Positions 1 through 8,751 are shown, numbered from the stretch's first letter. The stretch: 64,000 nucleotides of DNA from Mycobacterium sp. GA-1285 (GCF_001499905.1 NZ_LQIS01000034.1:62001-126000); one strand, 5' to 3'. The notes: generated by a model from the sequence alone, not told the origin. Numbers and translations are program-made.

Positions 1-1
1 C

Positions 2-865
2 CAGTTCAACCAGCCGCTGACGCAGGTCGCGGGCATGTACAACTCGCTGCAGTCCGGCGTGGCCAGTGCGGAGCGGGTATTCGAGCTGCTCGACGCGGAT
101 GAGGAGGTGCCCGATTCCGCGGACCGGCTGCCGGTCGGTGACCCGGTGGCCGGTCGGGTCGAGTTCGAGGACGTCACGTTCGGCTACCACCCGGACACAC
201 CGGTGATCCGGAACCTGTCGCTGGTCGCCGAACCCGGTAGCACGGTGGCAATCGTCGGGCCGACGGGCGCGGGCAAGACGACGCTGGTGAACCTGCTGAT
301 GCGGTTCTACGACGTGGACTCCGGCCGGATCCTGGTGGACGGCGTGGACATCTCGACGGTCAGCAGGGAATCGCTGCGGTCCCGCATCGGGATGGTGCTC
401 CAAGACACCTGGCTGTTCGCCGGCACCATCTTCGAGAACATCGCCTACGGCAGACCCGGCGCCTCCGAGGACGAGGTGATCGCGGCGGCCAAGGCCGCAT
501 ACGTCGACCGGTTCGTGCACATGCTGCCCAACGGCTATCAGACCCACGTCACCGACGACGGCGCCTCGATCAGCGCCGGCGAGAAACAGCTCATCACGAT
601 CGCGCGCGCGGTGCTGGCCCGGCCCAGCCTGCTGATCCTCGACGAGGCGACCAGCTCGGTCGACACCCGCACCGAGCTGCTGATTCAGCAGGCGATGGCC
701 GAGTTGCGCCGCGACCGAACGAGTTTCATCATCGCCCACCGGCTGTCGACCATCCGTGACGCCGACCTCATCGTGGTGATGGACGCGGGTGAGATCGTCG
801 AACGCGGCACCCACGCCGAGTTGCTCGCTAAGCGTGGCGCTTATTGGTCCATGACGCAGGTCTGA
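2..865 (+). CDS. ABC exporter half-transporter, C-terminal part (Rv1272c-like)
   Basis: The reading frame is open at the left edge, so the membrane domain lies outside the window. What remains is the last coupling segment (QPLTQVAG) and a complete nucleotide-binding domain. It has Walker A GPTGAGKTT, Q-loop VLQDTWLF, an unusual signature SAGEKQ in place of LSGGQ, Walker B LLILDEATS and the switch histidine in IIAHRLST. This is the exporter (MsbA/LmrA-like) class that works as a homo- or heterodimer to move lipids or drugs out of the cell. In M. tuberculosis the homologue Rv1272c follows its partner Rv1273c, so a partner gene is expected just left of the window. The degenerate signature fits one half of a heterodimer, but this is inference. 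The substrate cannot be read from the sequence. Confidence 0.9.
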   Translation, partial: QFNQPLTQVAGMYNSLQSGVASAERVFELLDADEEVPDSADRLPVGDPVAGRVEFEDVTFGYHPDTPVIRNLSLVAEPGSTVAIVGPTGAGKTTLVNLLMRFYDVDSGRILVDGVDISTVSRESLRSRIGMVLQDTWLFAGTIFENIAYGRPGASEDEVIAAAKAAYVDRFVHMLPNGYQTHVTDDGASISAGEKQLITIARAVLARPSLLILDEATSSVDTRTELLIQQAMAELRRDRTSFIIAHRLSTIRDADLIVVMDAGEIVERGTHAELLAKRGAYWSMTQV

Positions 866-881
866 GCATCGTACGCTCACG

Positions 882-3047
882 ATGATGAGCGAAACGGTCT
901 ACACGTTCTGTCGCATCTGCCTGGCGTCCTGCGGACTGGAGGTGACGGTGGAGGGCAACCGCGTCACGAAGATCGCCGCCGACAAACAGAATCCGCACAG
1001 CTGGCGAGACTTCTGCGCCAAGGGCCGCACCGCGCACAGACTCCTCGAGCACCCGCGCCGGATCCTCAATCCCATGCGCCGCGTCCGCGATTCCTATGTC
1101 GAGGCCACCTGGGAGGAGGCCGTCGCGGACATCGCCGCGAGGATGAACGCCGCGATCGAGGCCGGCGGACCCGACGCGGTCGGCGTCTACTACGGGAACC
1201 CGGCGGGTTTCTCCTCCTCCAACGTCATCTTCATGAACGGCTGGCTGGACGCGCTGGGGACCCAGAACCGTTACGCCGTGGGCTCGGTCGACCAGAACGC
1301 AATGCACGTCGTCGCGGAGGCGATGTACGGATCGATGCTGATGGTGCCGGTTTCGGACGTCGACAACTGCGACTACTTCCTCATCGTCGGCGCGAATCCC
1401 GCTGTGAGCGCATGGAATTGGCTCGAGACGGTGCCCGCTGGGTGGCGACGCGCGCTTGCACGTCAACAACAGGGCGCGACGATCGTGGTGGTGGACCCGC
1501 TGCGGACAGAGTCCGCCGAAAAGGCGGACGTACACCTGGCGGTGCGCCCCGGGCAGGATTGGGCGCTGCTGCTGGCGATGGTGAAGGTCATTCTCGACGA
1601 GCGCCTCGAACATCGGCTGGACTGCACGGAACTGGCCACCGGCGTCGACGATCTGCGCGCTCTGGTCGCCGACGCCGACCTCGACGATCTCGCCACCCGC
1701 TGCGACATCCCCCGCGACCGGATCGAACGCGTCGCCCGCGACTTCGCCGCGGCGCGCGGGGCCATGGTGGTGACCCGCACCGGGGTGTCACTTCACCTGG
1801 CGGGCACCGTCGCCGAATGGTTGGGTCATGTACTCAACGTGGTCACCGGTCGCATGGACCGTCCCGGTGGACGCCGCTTCGAACCCGGCTACGTCGACGC
1901 GATCCGCATGTCGGCGATGGTCAAGACCAAGCCACACTACAGTCGGCTCCTGGGCCGCGAAATGGTCGCGGGCGCACACGCGCTCAGCGAGTTGCCCGAC
2001 GAGATCACCACACCGGGCCGCGGTCAGATTCGCGCGCTGCTGATCAATTGCGGCAACCCCGTGGTCTCCGGGCCCGACGGCGACGAACTGGACCGCGCGC
2101 TGGCCGACCTGGACCTGCTGGTCGCGATCGACTTCGTTCAACGGGAGAGCCACCGTCATGCACATTGGCTGCTTCCCGCGGCCCACTGGTTGGAGCGCGA
2201 CGACCTGCTCTCGTTCACCAGCAACATGCACGACGAGCCCTATCTGCAGTACGGCGCCAAGGTCGTCGAGCCACCACCGGGGGTCCGACAGGAGTGGCGC
2301 ATCTTCACCGACCTCGCAATCGCGATGCGCAGACCGCTGTTCGGCGCCAAGGGCCTCAACGGATTCATCAAGTCGACGCGGGCCGCGGCGCGCGTGACCC
2401 GCAGGCCCGCCCTGGAGTTCGGTCCACACTGGATCGACCGGTTGGTCGTGGCGACCTCCCGGAAGATCAACGGACGCAGGATCAAATGGCGAGACGTCCT
2501 GTCGCACCCGCACGGCTGGGTGTTGGGGCCGCGCGAGTTCGGGCATTTCCGGGATGCGCTGAGAACCGACGACAAGAAGGTGCACGCCGCACCGCCCGAG
2601 TTCGTCGCGCGGGCCCGTGAACTGCTCGCCGAGCCGCTTCCCGCGGCGCCGGTCGACTATCCGTTCCAGCTGGCCAACCGCAGGCACCGGCACTCGATGA
2701 ACTCCTGGCTCAACGAGTTACCCGGACTGCACCCCGCGGGGAAGGGCAACGACGTGGTCCTTCATCCGAAGGACGCGGCCGACCTCGGAGTGAGCGACGG
2801 CGACCTCGTCAGGGTCTACTCGCCGGTCGGAGAGGTCGAGTTGAAGGCGGTGGTGAACGACCGTCCGCGTCAAGGGGTTGTCATCATCGACCACGGTTGG
2901 GGCTCACGCGTTTTCGACCCACGCGGGCACAGCGAACCGGTCTCGTACGGTGCCAACCGTAACCTCTTGGTCGACGGCGGACCGGTTGATCCGCTGTCGC
3001 AGACCCCGGCGTTGAGTTCGCAATACGTTGGCGTCGAGCGGATCTAG
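882..3047 (+). CDS. Molybdopterin (bis-MGD) oxidoreductase
   Basis: This 721-aa protein belongs to the Mo/W-bis-MGD oxidoreductase family (formate dehydrogenase/BisC-like). An N-terminal [4Fe-4S] site is visible as C10-x2-C13-x3-C17 (CRICLASCG) plus C45 (DFCAKG). The large molybdopterin domain follows, and the C-terminal Mopterin-dinucleotide-binding beta-barrel includes VHLAVRPGQD earlier and NSWLNELPGL, VVLHPKDA and VSYGANRN late. No selenocysteine codon interrupts the frame, and the Mo ligand near SVDQNAMH cannot be assigned. No electron-transfer partner or membrane subunit lies next to it, so it looks like a single-subunit cytoplasmic enzyme. No twin-arginine signal is seen. The start is ATGATG at 882, 16 bp after the preceding stop; the second ATG (885) is equally possible. 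It converges on the next gene with a 4-bp stop-stop overlap (CTAG). Substrate unknown. Confidence 0.9.
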   Translation: MMSETVYTFCRICLASCGLEVTVEGNRVTKIAADKQNPHSWRDFCAKGRTAHRLLEHPRRILNPMRRVRDSYVEATWEEAVADIAARMNAAIEAGGPDAVGVYYGNPAGFSSSNVIFMNGWLDALGTQNRYAVGSVDQNAMHVVAEAMYGSMLMVPVSDVDNCDYFLIVGANPAVSAWNWLETVPAGWRRALARQQQGATIVVVDPLRTESAEKADVHLAVRPGQDWALLLAMVKVILDERLEHRLDCTELATGVDDLRALVADADLDDLATRCDIPRDRIERVARDFAAARGAMVVTRTGVSLHLAGTVAEWLGHVLNVVTGRMDRPGGRRFEPGYVDAIRMSAMVKTKPHYSRLLGREMVAGAHALSELPDEITTPGRGQIRALLINCGNPVVSGPDGDELDRALADLDLLVAIDFVQRESHRHAHWLLPAAHWLERDDLLSFTSNMHDEPYLQYGAKVVEPPPGVRQEWRIFTDLAIAMRRPLFGAKGLNGFIKSTRAAARVTRRPALEFGPHWIDRLVVATSRKINGRRIKWRDVLSHPHGWVLGPREFGHFRDALRTDDKKVHAAPPEFVARARELLAEPLPAAPVDYPFQLANRRHRHSMNSWLNELPGLHPAGKGNDVVLHPKDAADLGVSDGDLVRVYSPVGEVELKAVVNDRPRQGVVIIDHGWGSRVFDPRGHSEPVSYGANRNLLVDGGPVDPLSQTPALSSQYVGVERI

Positions 3048-3610
3048 AGGTTCGGACCCTCGGCGCGCAGTTCGTCGACGTTGCGCATCGCCTCGCGCAG
3101 CTTGCTCAGCCACTCGTCGGCGTGTTCACCGACCAACCGCACCGACCACACCAGTGCATCCGACCGTGACCGTGCCACGCCCGCGTCGACCAGCGTGTCG
3201 AGCACCTGGCGCTCGGGCTGGCGCAGCCGGGTCATCACCGGAACGGCCATGTTGGTGAACATGATCCGCTCATGGTCGTCGGTGCCTGGTGCCCCGATCT
3301 CGATGCCCCACGCGACCTTGCGGCCATAGCGCGCCTCGGCCTCGTCGGCGACGCGCATGCGTTCGGACCGGGTTTCCTCACGGAACCGCGCCGCCCGTCC
3401 CGATGCCCGCGCCTCGCTCTGGCCGCCTTCGGGCTCCGCAAGGCGTCCGACGACGGTGATCTCCTCGCGGTCGACGATCACCGTCGGGTCTCCTGCGAAC
3501 CAGTTCTCGGGAAGCCGGCCGGCGAACCAGTCGGCGGCGTCGCCCGCGTCGGGCTGCTGAGCCTGTTGCCAGCCGCCCTGACGGCGCCGGCCATGGATGG
3601 TGTGTCGCAT
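3044..3610 (-). CDS. Conserved hypothetical protein, 188 aa
   Basis: I do not recognise a named family. The protein is hydrophilic, without signal peptide or membrane segment. A helical region with many Arg/Glu (about residues 55-110) precedes a C-terminal half of predicted helices ending in WLSKLREAMRNVDEL. Third codon positions are strongly GC, which supports real coding. On the minus strand the ATG at 3610 is directly preceded by TGTAATCATGTAATT, which contains TGTAAT hexamers spaced like a -10 box for a leaderless transcript. It overlaps the stop of the Mo-enzyme gene tail to tail. Confidence 0.75.
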   Translation of the reverse strand: MRHTIHGRRRQGGWQQAQQPDAGDAADWFAGRLPENWFAGDPTVIVDREEITVVGRLAEPEGGQSEARASGRAARFREETRSERMRVADEAEARYGRKVAWGIEIGAPGTDDHERIMFTNMAVPVMTRLRQPERQVLDTLVDAGVARSRSDALVWSVRLVGEHADEWLSKLREAMRNVDELRAEGPNL

Positions 3611-3716
3611 AATTACATGATTACACCGTCACAGGCGTTGCAGAACAGCGTTCGCCGACAGCGAACACTCCAGGTCAGAAGATCTCCGCCGGCTTGACCG
3701 GTTCGTCCCCGGGAAA

Positions 3717-3920
3717 TCAGCTGCGCTTGCGCAGCAGCACGGCGCCACCGCCGACAACCGCACCGATCAACAGCAGCACGGCCAGGATCGGGCTGACCAA
3801 CCACCACACCAGGCCAACGGCGATGAGGACAGGCGAGGCGACGAAGAGCACCATGCCCGGATGCTGATTGACGACCGCAAAGGCGCTCTGCGCACGTACT
3901 CGGTCGATTTCTCTTGCCAT
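3717..3920 (-). CDS. Small two-helix membrane protein, 67 aa
   Basis: The frame stays open further upstream (to 4016), but the start at 3920 (MAREIDRVRAQ) is preferred because the longer form would overlap the divergent gene at 4015. A short basic/acidic N-terminus is followed by two adjacent hydrophobic helices (about residues 20-38 and 41-58) and a basic tail LLRKRS, so both ends probably face the cytoplasm. No function is recognisable. It is divergent from the AIM24 gene, with 94 bp between them. Confidence 0.65.
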   Translation of the reverse strand: MAREIDRVRAQSAFAVVNQHPGMVLFVASPVLIAVGLVWWLVSPILAVLLLIGAVVGGGAVLLRKRS

Positions 3921-4014
3921 GACCCAAGAATGCCAGTCGAGGACCAGTGCGCGCCGGAGCACCAGTGCAGAAAGTCCCCCACCACATGAGGGTCGTCCGG
4001 TTAGTTTGTAGGCC

Positions 4015-4908
4015 ATGACAGCACCGAATAACGGAAGCTGGCGGCCCGACCCCGAGGGTCGCTACGAGTACCGCTGGTGGGACGGACAACGCTGGACCGA
4101 TCAGGTGTCGCACCAGGGTCAGATGGGTCGGGCGCCGCTCACCTCGTTGGGAGGACCCCCACCGGCACCTCAGGGTCCGCCACAACAAACCGCGCCGCCG
4201 CAAGCGATGGCGGTCGGACAGGCTCCAGGCGACGGCTTCGGAGGAATCAGCGGCGATCTGGTGGACGGCCGGTTCAGCGAGAAGGAGGCCAAGGCCATCG
4301 CCAACCAGAACACCAAGATGTTGCGTGTCCGCCTCGGGGAGCCGTTCATGGCGCGGCAGGGCTCGATGGTGGCCTACCAGGGAAACGTCGATTTCGCGTT
4401 CGAGGGTGGCGGCGCGTCGAAGTTCCTCAAGAAGGCGCTGACCGGCGAGGGTCTACCTTTGATGCGCTGTCAGGGTCAGGGCGATGTCTTTCTCGCCGAG
4501 CGGGCCTACGACGTGCATCTGCTGCAGCTGACGAACTCCGGGCTCTCGATCAGCGGTAAGAACGTGCTGGCGTTCTCGTCGAGCTTGGACTGGAACATCG
4601 AGCGGGTGCGCGGCGGCAGCATCGCGACCGGCGGGTTGTTCAACACCACGCTGCGCGGGACCGGGTGGGTGGCGCTGACGACCGACGGGCCGCCGGTGGT
4701 GCTCAATGCCGCCGAGGCGCCGACGTTCGCCGACACCAATGCGGTGGTGGCGTGGTCGGCGAATCTGCAGACCCAGCTCAAGACCAGCTTCAAGGCCGGC
4801 GCGCTCATCGGCCGCGGCTCCGGGGAGGCGATCCAGGTGTCGTTCCACGGGCAGGGGTTCGTGATCGTCCAGCCCTCGGAGGGCGCACCGCCGGTCGCCA
4901 CCACGTAG
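4015..4908 (+). CDS. DUF2510-AIM24 domain protein
   Basis: This 297-aa protein has two recognisable parts. Residues about 8-30 carry a DUF2510-type motif (WRPDPEGR...YRWWDGQRWTDQV), typical of actinobacterial surface or membrane-associated proteins. After a Pro/Gln-rich linker, residues about 95-285 form an AIM24 (TIGR00266/DUF124) beta-sandwich, with GSMVAYQGNVDF, LAERAYDVHLLQL and GLFNTTLRGTGWVAL. AIM24 proteins are poorly characterised; the eukaryotic member is mitochondrial and bacterial members are linked to membrane organisation or respiration. No signal peptide or membrane helix is present. It converges on dtd with the stops adjacent (4908/4909). Confidence 0.85.
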   Translation: MTAPNNGSWRPDPEGRYEYRWWDGQRWTDQVSHQGQMGRAPLTSLGGPPPAPQGPPQQTAPPQAMAVGQAPGDGFGGISGDLVDGRFSEKEAKAIANQNTKMLRVRLGEPFMARQGSMVAYQGNVDFAFEGGGASKFLKKALTGEGLPLMRCQGQGDVFLAERAYDVHLLQLTNSGLSISGKNVLAFSSSLDWNIERVRGGSIATGGLFNTTLRGTGWVALTTDGPPVVLNAAEAPTFADTNAVVAWSANLQTQLKTSFKAGALIGRGSGEAIQVSFHGQGFVIVQPSEGAPPVATT

Positions 4909-5340
4909 TCACAGCTCGAGCAGCACGGTCACCGGGCCGTCGTTGACCAGCTGTACCTGCATGTGGGCGCCGAAGACGCCGGTTGCCACCGACGCGCCCA
5001 GGTCGCCCAGCGCATCGGCGAACGCGGTGACGAGTGGCTCGGCGATCGCGCGCGGCGCGGCGGCGTTCCATGCCGGCCGCCGGCCCTTGGCGGTGTTGGC
5101 GTACAGGGTGAACTGGCTGACCACCAAGATCGACGCCCCGACGTCGGACGCGGACTTCTCGTCGTCGAGAATCCGGAGTTGCCAGAGCTTTTCGGCCATC
5201 CGCCGAGCCTTGGCCACATCGTCGTCGTGCGTCACGCCGACCAGCGCGACCAGCCCCTGACCGTCGGGCTGGATCGCTCCGACGACCTCGCCGTCCACGG
5301 TGACGGCAGCTGAAGTGACCCGTTGGGCGAGAACACGCAT
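4909..5340 (-). CDS. dtd: D-aminoacyl-tRNA deacylase
   Basis: Dtd hydrolyses D-aminoacyl (and Gly) esters from mischarged tRNAs, so it proofreads translation. The 143-aa length matches the family. The diagnostic motifs are visible: N-terminal MRVLAQRVTSAAVTVDGE, the SQFTLYA active-site segment, KGRRPAWNAAAP and the cross-subunit NDGPVT near the C-terminus. The start is placed at 5340 (MRVLAQRV) because all family members begin there; an in-frame ATG six codons upstream exists. Its 5' end abuts the copper operator and the divergent copper operon. Confidence 0.95.
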   Translation of the reverse strand: MRVLAQRVTSAAVTVDGEVVGAIQPDGQGLVALVGVTHDDDVAKARRMAEKLWQLRILDDEKSASDVGASILVVSQFTLYANTAKGRRPAWNAAAPRAIAEPLVTAFADALGDLGASVATGVFGAHMQVQLVNDGPVTVLLEL

Positions 5341-5394
5341 GGTCGCCGATGCTGCCATGGGGTCGTGCAGAAGGCTGGCAGCAGATCGGAAGTG

Positions 5395-5411
5395 ATACCC
5401 CTAGGGGGTAT
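5395..5411. promoter_or_regulatory. CsoR/RicR-type copper operator
   Basis: The 17-bp near-perfect palindrome ATACCCCTAGGGGGTAT lies between dtd and the HMA gene. It matches the TACCC-N5-GGGTA core bound by the CsoR/RicR family of Cu(I)-responsive repressors. The first ATG of the copper operon is only 17 bp downstream, so repressor binding would cover the promoter or transcription start. No csoR/ricR gene lies in the window, so control would be in trans. Confidence 0.8.
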
Positions 5412-5427
5412 GGAGTATCCTGGCTTC

Positions 5428-5634
5428 ATGGCTACCACCACTGTCACCGTCACCGGAATGACCTGCCAACATTGCGCCGCGTCGGTGCGCGAGGAACTCG
5501 CCGAGATTCCGGGCGTGAAGTCGGTCGAGGTGGATGTCGCCAGCGGTTCGGTGACCATCGACAGTGTCGCACCCGTTGGAACCGACGCGATCAGGAGCGC
5601 CGTGGAAGAAGCCGGCTACCGGTTGGCAAGCTGA
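5428..5634 (+). CDS. HMA-domain copper chaperone (CopZ-like)
   Basis: This 68-aa single heavy-metal-associated domain has the Cu(I)-binding motif GMTCQHC near residues 11-17 and the usual beta-alpha-beta-beta-alpha-beta pattern ending EEAGYRLAS. Such proteins carry Cu(I) to CopA-type ATPases. The start at 5428 (MATTTVTV) gives the normal CopZ length and places the gene just after the copper operator. Its TGA overlaps the ATG of the next gene (TGATG), so the two are translationally coupled. Confidence 0.92.
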   Translation: MATTTVTVTGMTCQHCAASVREELAEIPGVKSVEVDVASGSVTIDSVAPVGTDAIRSAVEEAGYRLAS

Positions 5635-6548
5635 TGAAGACCACGCCTCGGATCGTCGCGTTCATCGCCATACTCGCGGTGGTGTTCGCGGCATCGGTGT
5701 GGGTCGGCCGGTCGTTCGGTCCCGAGAGTGACGTCGCTGCAGAGCGACACTCCGCCGCATACGATGTTCAGCCCGTCGAGGCTCCCGGTGGCTTACAGGT
5801 GACCGAGAGCGGCTACACGCTGGACGTGGCTCAACCGCTCCCGCCGGCGAACCGAACCTGGCCGCTGGAGTTCAGGGTCCTCGACCAACGCGGTGCTCCC
5901 GTGACGCAATTCGACGAAACGCACGAGAAGCTGATGCATTTGATTGTGGTTCGCAACGACTTGTCCGCGTTCCAGCACGTTCACCCCGTGCTCGACGACC
6001 GCGGCACGTGGCGGACTCCCGTGGATTTCAGTCGCTCGGGCGACTACCGAGTCTTCGCCGACTTCGTGCCCACCGACGGTCCCGCGCTGACCCTCGGCGC
6101 CAACGTGCACGTCGCGGGCCCCTACTCCCCTGTGCCGCTGCCTGCGGTCGATACGTCAGCGGCCGTCGACGAGTACACCGTCACACTCAGCGGTGTTCCG
6201 AAAACCGGTGAGGCATCGACTCTTTCGCTGACCGTCCACCGCGACGGCGTTCCGGTCTACGACCTGCAACCGTACCTGGGTGCCTACGGTCATCTCGTCG
6301 CGCTGCGGGCCGCCGACCTCGCATACCTGCATGTGCATCCGCTGGGTGGAGTCGGCGATGCCCGTACTCGCCCGGGGCCGGCAATCGAGTTTCACACCAC
6401 GTTCCCCAGCGCCGGGCAGTATCGACTGTTCCTTGATTTCCAGCACCGCGACGTCGTGCGCACGGCCGAATTCACCGTGTCGGTCGATCCCTCCGCGCAG
6501 CCGCCCGTCCCCACAGACGATCGCGGCGAGGCCGGCCATGGCCACTGA
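5634..6548 (+). CDS. Secreted His-rich duplicated protein of the copper operon
   Basis: This 304-aa protein has an N-terminal membrane anchor or signal (residues 8-24) without a lipobox, so it probably sits outside the membrane. The rest is an internal duplication. Residues about 78-144 and 198-271 share the pattern x-G-x-PV ... HLIVVR/HLVALR ... HVHP ... GDYRVFADF/GQYRLFLDF. The two HVHP motifs are at 115-118 and 233-236, and the C-terminus is HGH. Histidine-rich beta domains between a Cu chaperone and CopA suggest extracytoplasmic copper binding or transfer. That is inference; I cannot name a characterised family member. The start overlaps the chaperone stop by 1 bp and its end overlaps copA by 11 bp. 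Confidence 0.88.
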   Translation: MKTTPRIVAFIAILAVVFAASVWVGRSFGPESDVAAERHSAAYDVQPVEAPGGLQVTESGYTLDVAQPLPPANRTWPLEFRVLDQRGAPVTQFDETHEKLMHLIVVRNDLSAFQHVHPVLDDRGTWRTPVDFSRSGDYRVFADFVPTDGPALTLGANVHVAGPYSPVPLPAVDTSAAVDEYTVTLSGVPKTGEASTLSLTVHRDGVPVYDLQPYLGAYGHLVALRAADLAYLHVHPLGGVGDARTRPGPAIEFHTTFPSAGQYRLFLDFQHRDVVRTAEFTVSVDPSAQPPVPTDDRGEAGHGH

Positions 6549-8751
6549 CACGATCGAGCTGTCGATCGACGGCATGACCTGTGCGTCATGCGCCAACCGA
6601 ATCGAGCGCAAGCTCAACAAGATCGACGGCGTGACCGCCACCGTCAACTTCGCCACCGAGAAGGCGCGCGTCGAATACAGCGCAGACGTGACGCCGGAGG
6701 CGTTGGTGGCCACGGTGGAAGACGCCGGCTATCAAGCGCATCTGCCCACCGAACGGGCAACCGTCGTCGAAGACGATCCGACCGCCGCGCTGCGGATTCG
6801 GCTGCTGGTCTCACTCGCGCTGACGGTTCCGGTGATTGCGATGGCGATGATCCCGGCACTGCAGTTCACCAATTGGCAGTGGCTTTCGCTGACACTGACG
6901 GCGCCGGTGGTGGTGTGGGGAGCCTGGCCGTTCCACCGTGCGGCGTGGGCGAACCTGCGCCACGGCAGCGCCACCATGGACACGCTGATCTCGATGGGCA
7001 CGCTCGCCGCGCTGGGATGGTCGCTCTATGCGCTGTTCTGGGGCACCGCCGGCACCCCCGGAATGACGCATGGGTTCGAGCTGACGCTGTCACGCACCGA
7101 CGGTTCGGGCAGCGTGTACTTCGAGGTCGCTGCCGGGGTCACCACGTTCATCTTGGCCGGTCGATACTTCGAAGCGCGCTCCAAGCGGCGTGCCGGCGCG
7201 GCGCTGCGGGCGCTGCTGGAACTAGGCGCCAAGGATGTCGTGGTCCGCAAAGATACTGGTGAACTACGGATTCCGATCGATCAGCTCGGCGTGGGCGACG
7301 AATTCGTGGTGCGGCCCGGTGAGAAGATCGCCGCCGACGGCGTGGTGGTCGAGGGGGCCTCGGCGGTCGACGCCTCGATGCTGACCGGCGAGTCTGTTCC
7401 AGTGGACGTCGGTCCCGGTGATGAGGTCGTCGGTGCGACGGTCAACGTCGACGGTCGGCTCGTGGTGCGGGCCAAGCGGATCGGCGCCGACACACAGCTC
7501 GCTCAGATGGCACGGCTGGTCGAGGACGCCCAGAGCGGGAAGGCGGCTGCACAGCGACTGGCCGACAGGATCTCGGGTGTGTTCGTGCCGGTCGTGATCG
7601 CGTTATCGGTTGCGACTCTGGGCTTCTGGCTGGGTACCGGCGGATCGGTTGCGACGGCCTTCACCGCGGCGGTGGCCGTGCTGATCATCGCGTGCCCGTG
7701 CGCGTTGGGGTTGGCGACGCCGACCGCGCTCATGGTCGGCACGGGCCGCGGTGCACAGCTGGGCATCTTGATCAAGGGTCCGGAGGTGCTGGAGTCGACC
7801 CGTCGGATCGACACCATCGTGCTGGACAAGACGGGCACCATCACCACCGGCAGGATGACGTTGGTCGATGTCGTCGCCGCCGACGGTGAACGGCCCGACG
7901 AGGTGCTGCGGATGGCCGGTGCGGTCGAGGACGGTTCCGAGCACCCGATCGCCAGGGCGATCGCGACGGGCGCGCGGGAGAAACTGGGTGACCTGCCGAC
8001 GGTTCAGGGCTTCACCAACCTGCGCGGTCTGGGGGTGCGCGGGAGGGTCGACGGCCGCGAGGTGACGGTCGGGCGGCAGCGGCTGCTGTCGTCGCACGAT
8101 TTTCCCGAGTCGTTGAAAGCGGCTGCGCGGCAGGAGGAGTCACAGGGCCGCACTGTGGTTGTCGTGGGCTGGGACGGCAGTGCCCGCGGGGTGCTGGTGG
8201 TGGCAGATGCGATCAAACCCACGTCACCCGAGGCGATTTCGCGGCTTCGTGCGCTGGGGTTGAAACCCATCATGGTGACCGGCGACAACGAGGCCTGTGC
8301 TCGCACCATCGCTGCGGAGGTAGGCATTGACGATGTCGTCGCCGAGGTGCTGCCGCAGGACAAAGTGGACGCCGTCAAAGGTCTGCAGTCCGAAGGCAAG
8401 GTGGTCGCGATGGTGGGCGACGGCGTCAACGATGCGGCGGCGCTCGCCCAGGCCGATCTGGGACTCGCGATGGGAAGCGGCACCGACGTCGCGATCGAGG
8501 CGAGCGACCTGACCTTGGTGCGCGACGACCTGAATGCCGTTCCCGACGCGATTCGCCTGTCGCGTCGGACATTGGCGACGATCAAGGGCAATCTGTTCTG
8601 GGCGTTCGCCTATAACGTCGCTGCGTTGCCTCTGGCGGCGGCCGGTCTGCTGAACCCGATGATCGCCGGTGCGGCGATGGCGTTCAGTTCGGTTTTCGTC
8701 GTCAGCAACAGCCTTCGGCTGCGCCGGTTCAGCACTACAGCGTCGCGTTGA
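6538..8751 (+). CDS. copA: Copper-exporting P1B-type ATPase
   Basis: This 737-aa ATPase pumps Cu(I) out of the cytoplasm. Visible features are an N-terminal HMA domain with GMTCASC (C15, C18), eight predicted membrane helices, the actuator TGES, the ion-path CPC in helix 6 (C386-P-C388), the phosphorylation site DKTGT (D430), HP in the N-domain (SEHPIARA), and the hinge GDGVNDAAAL. The CPC motif and HMA domain place it in the P1B-1 Cu(I) group, close to mycobacterial CtpV/CtpA. The ATG at 6538 is used because it starts the HMA domain and overlaps the preceding gene, as expected for an operon. It ends inside the 3' end of the convergent secreted-protein gene (17-bp overlap). Confidence 0.95.
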   Translation: MATDTIELSIDGMTCASCANRIERKLNKIDGVTATVNFATEKARVEYSADVTPEALVATVEDAGYQAHLPTERATVVEDDPTAALRIRLLVSLALTVPVIAMAMIPALQFTNWQWLSLTLTAPVVVWGAWPFHRAAWANLRHGSATMDTLISMGTLAALGWSLYALFWGTAGTPGMTHGFELTLSRTDGSGSVYFEVAAGVTTFILAGRYFEARSKRRAGAALRALLELGAKDVVVRKDTGELRIPIDQLGVGDEFVVRPGEKIAADGVVVEGASAVDASMLTGESVPVDVGPGDEVVGATVNVDGRLVVRAKRIGADTQLAQMARLVEDAQSGKAAAQRLADRISGVFVPVVIALSVATLGFWLGTGGSVATAFTAAVAVLIIACPCALGLATPTALMVGTGRGAQLGILIKGPEVLESTRRIDTIVLDKTGTITTGRMTLVDVVAADGERPDEVLRMAGAVEDGSEHPIARAIATGAREKLGDLPTVQGFTNLRGLGVRGRVDGREVTVGRQRLLSSHDFPESLKAAARQEESQGRTVVVVGWDGSARGVLVVADAIKPTSPEAISRLRALGLKPIMVTGDNEACARTIAAEVGIDDVVAEVLPQDKVDAVKGLQSEGKVVAMVGDGVNDAAALAQADLGLAMGSGTDVAIEASDLTLVRDDLNAVPDAIRLSRRTLATIKGNLFWAFAYNVAALPLAAAGLLNPMIAGAAMAFSSVFVVSNSLRLRRFSTTASR

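Noticed and set aside
828..1613. Long minus-strand open frame opposite the Mo-enzyme gene
   Set aside because: It lies fully antisense to a gene with clear domains, has no recognisable motif, and follows from GC-rich codon bias.
1412..2620. 402-codon plus-strand frame inside the Mo-enzyme gene
   Set aside because: Arg/Gly/Pro-rich shadow in another frame of a well-supported gene.
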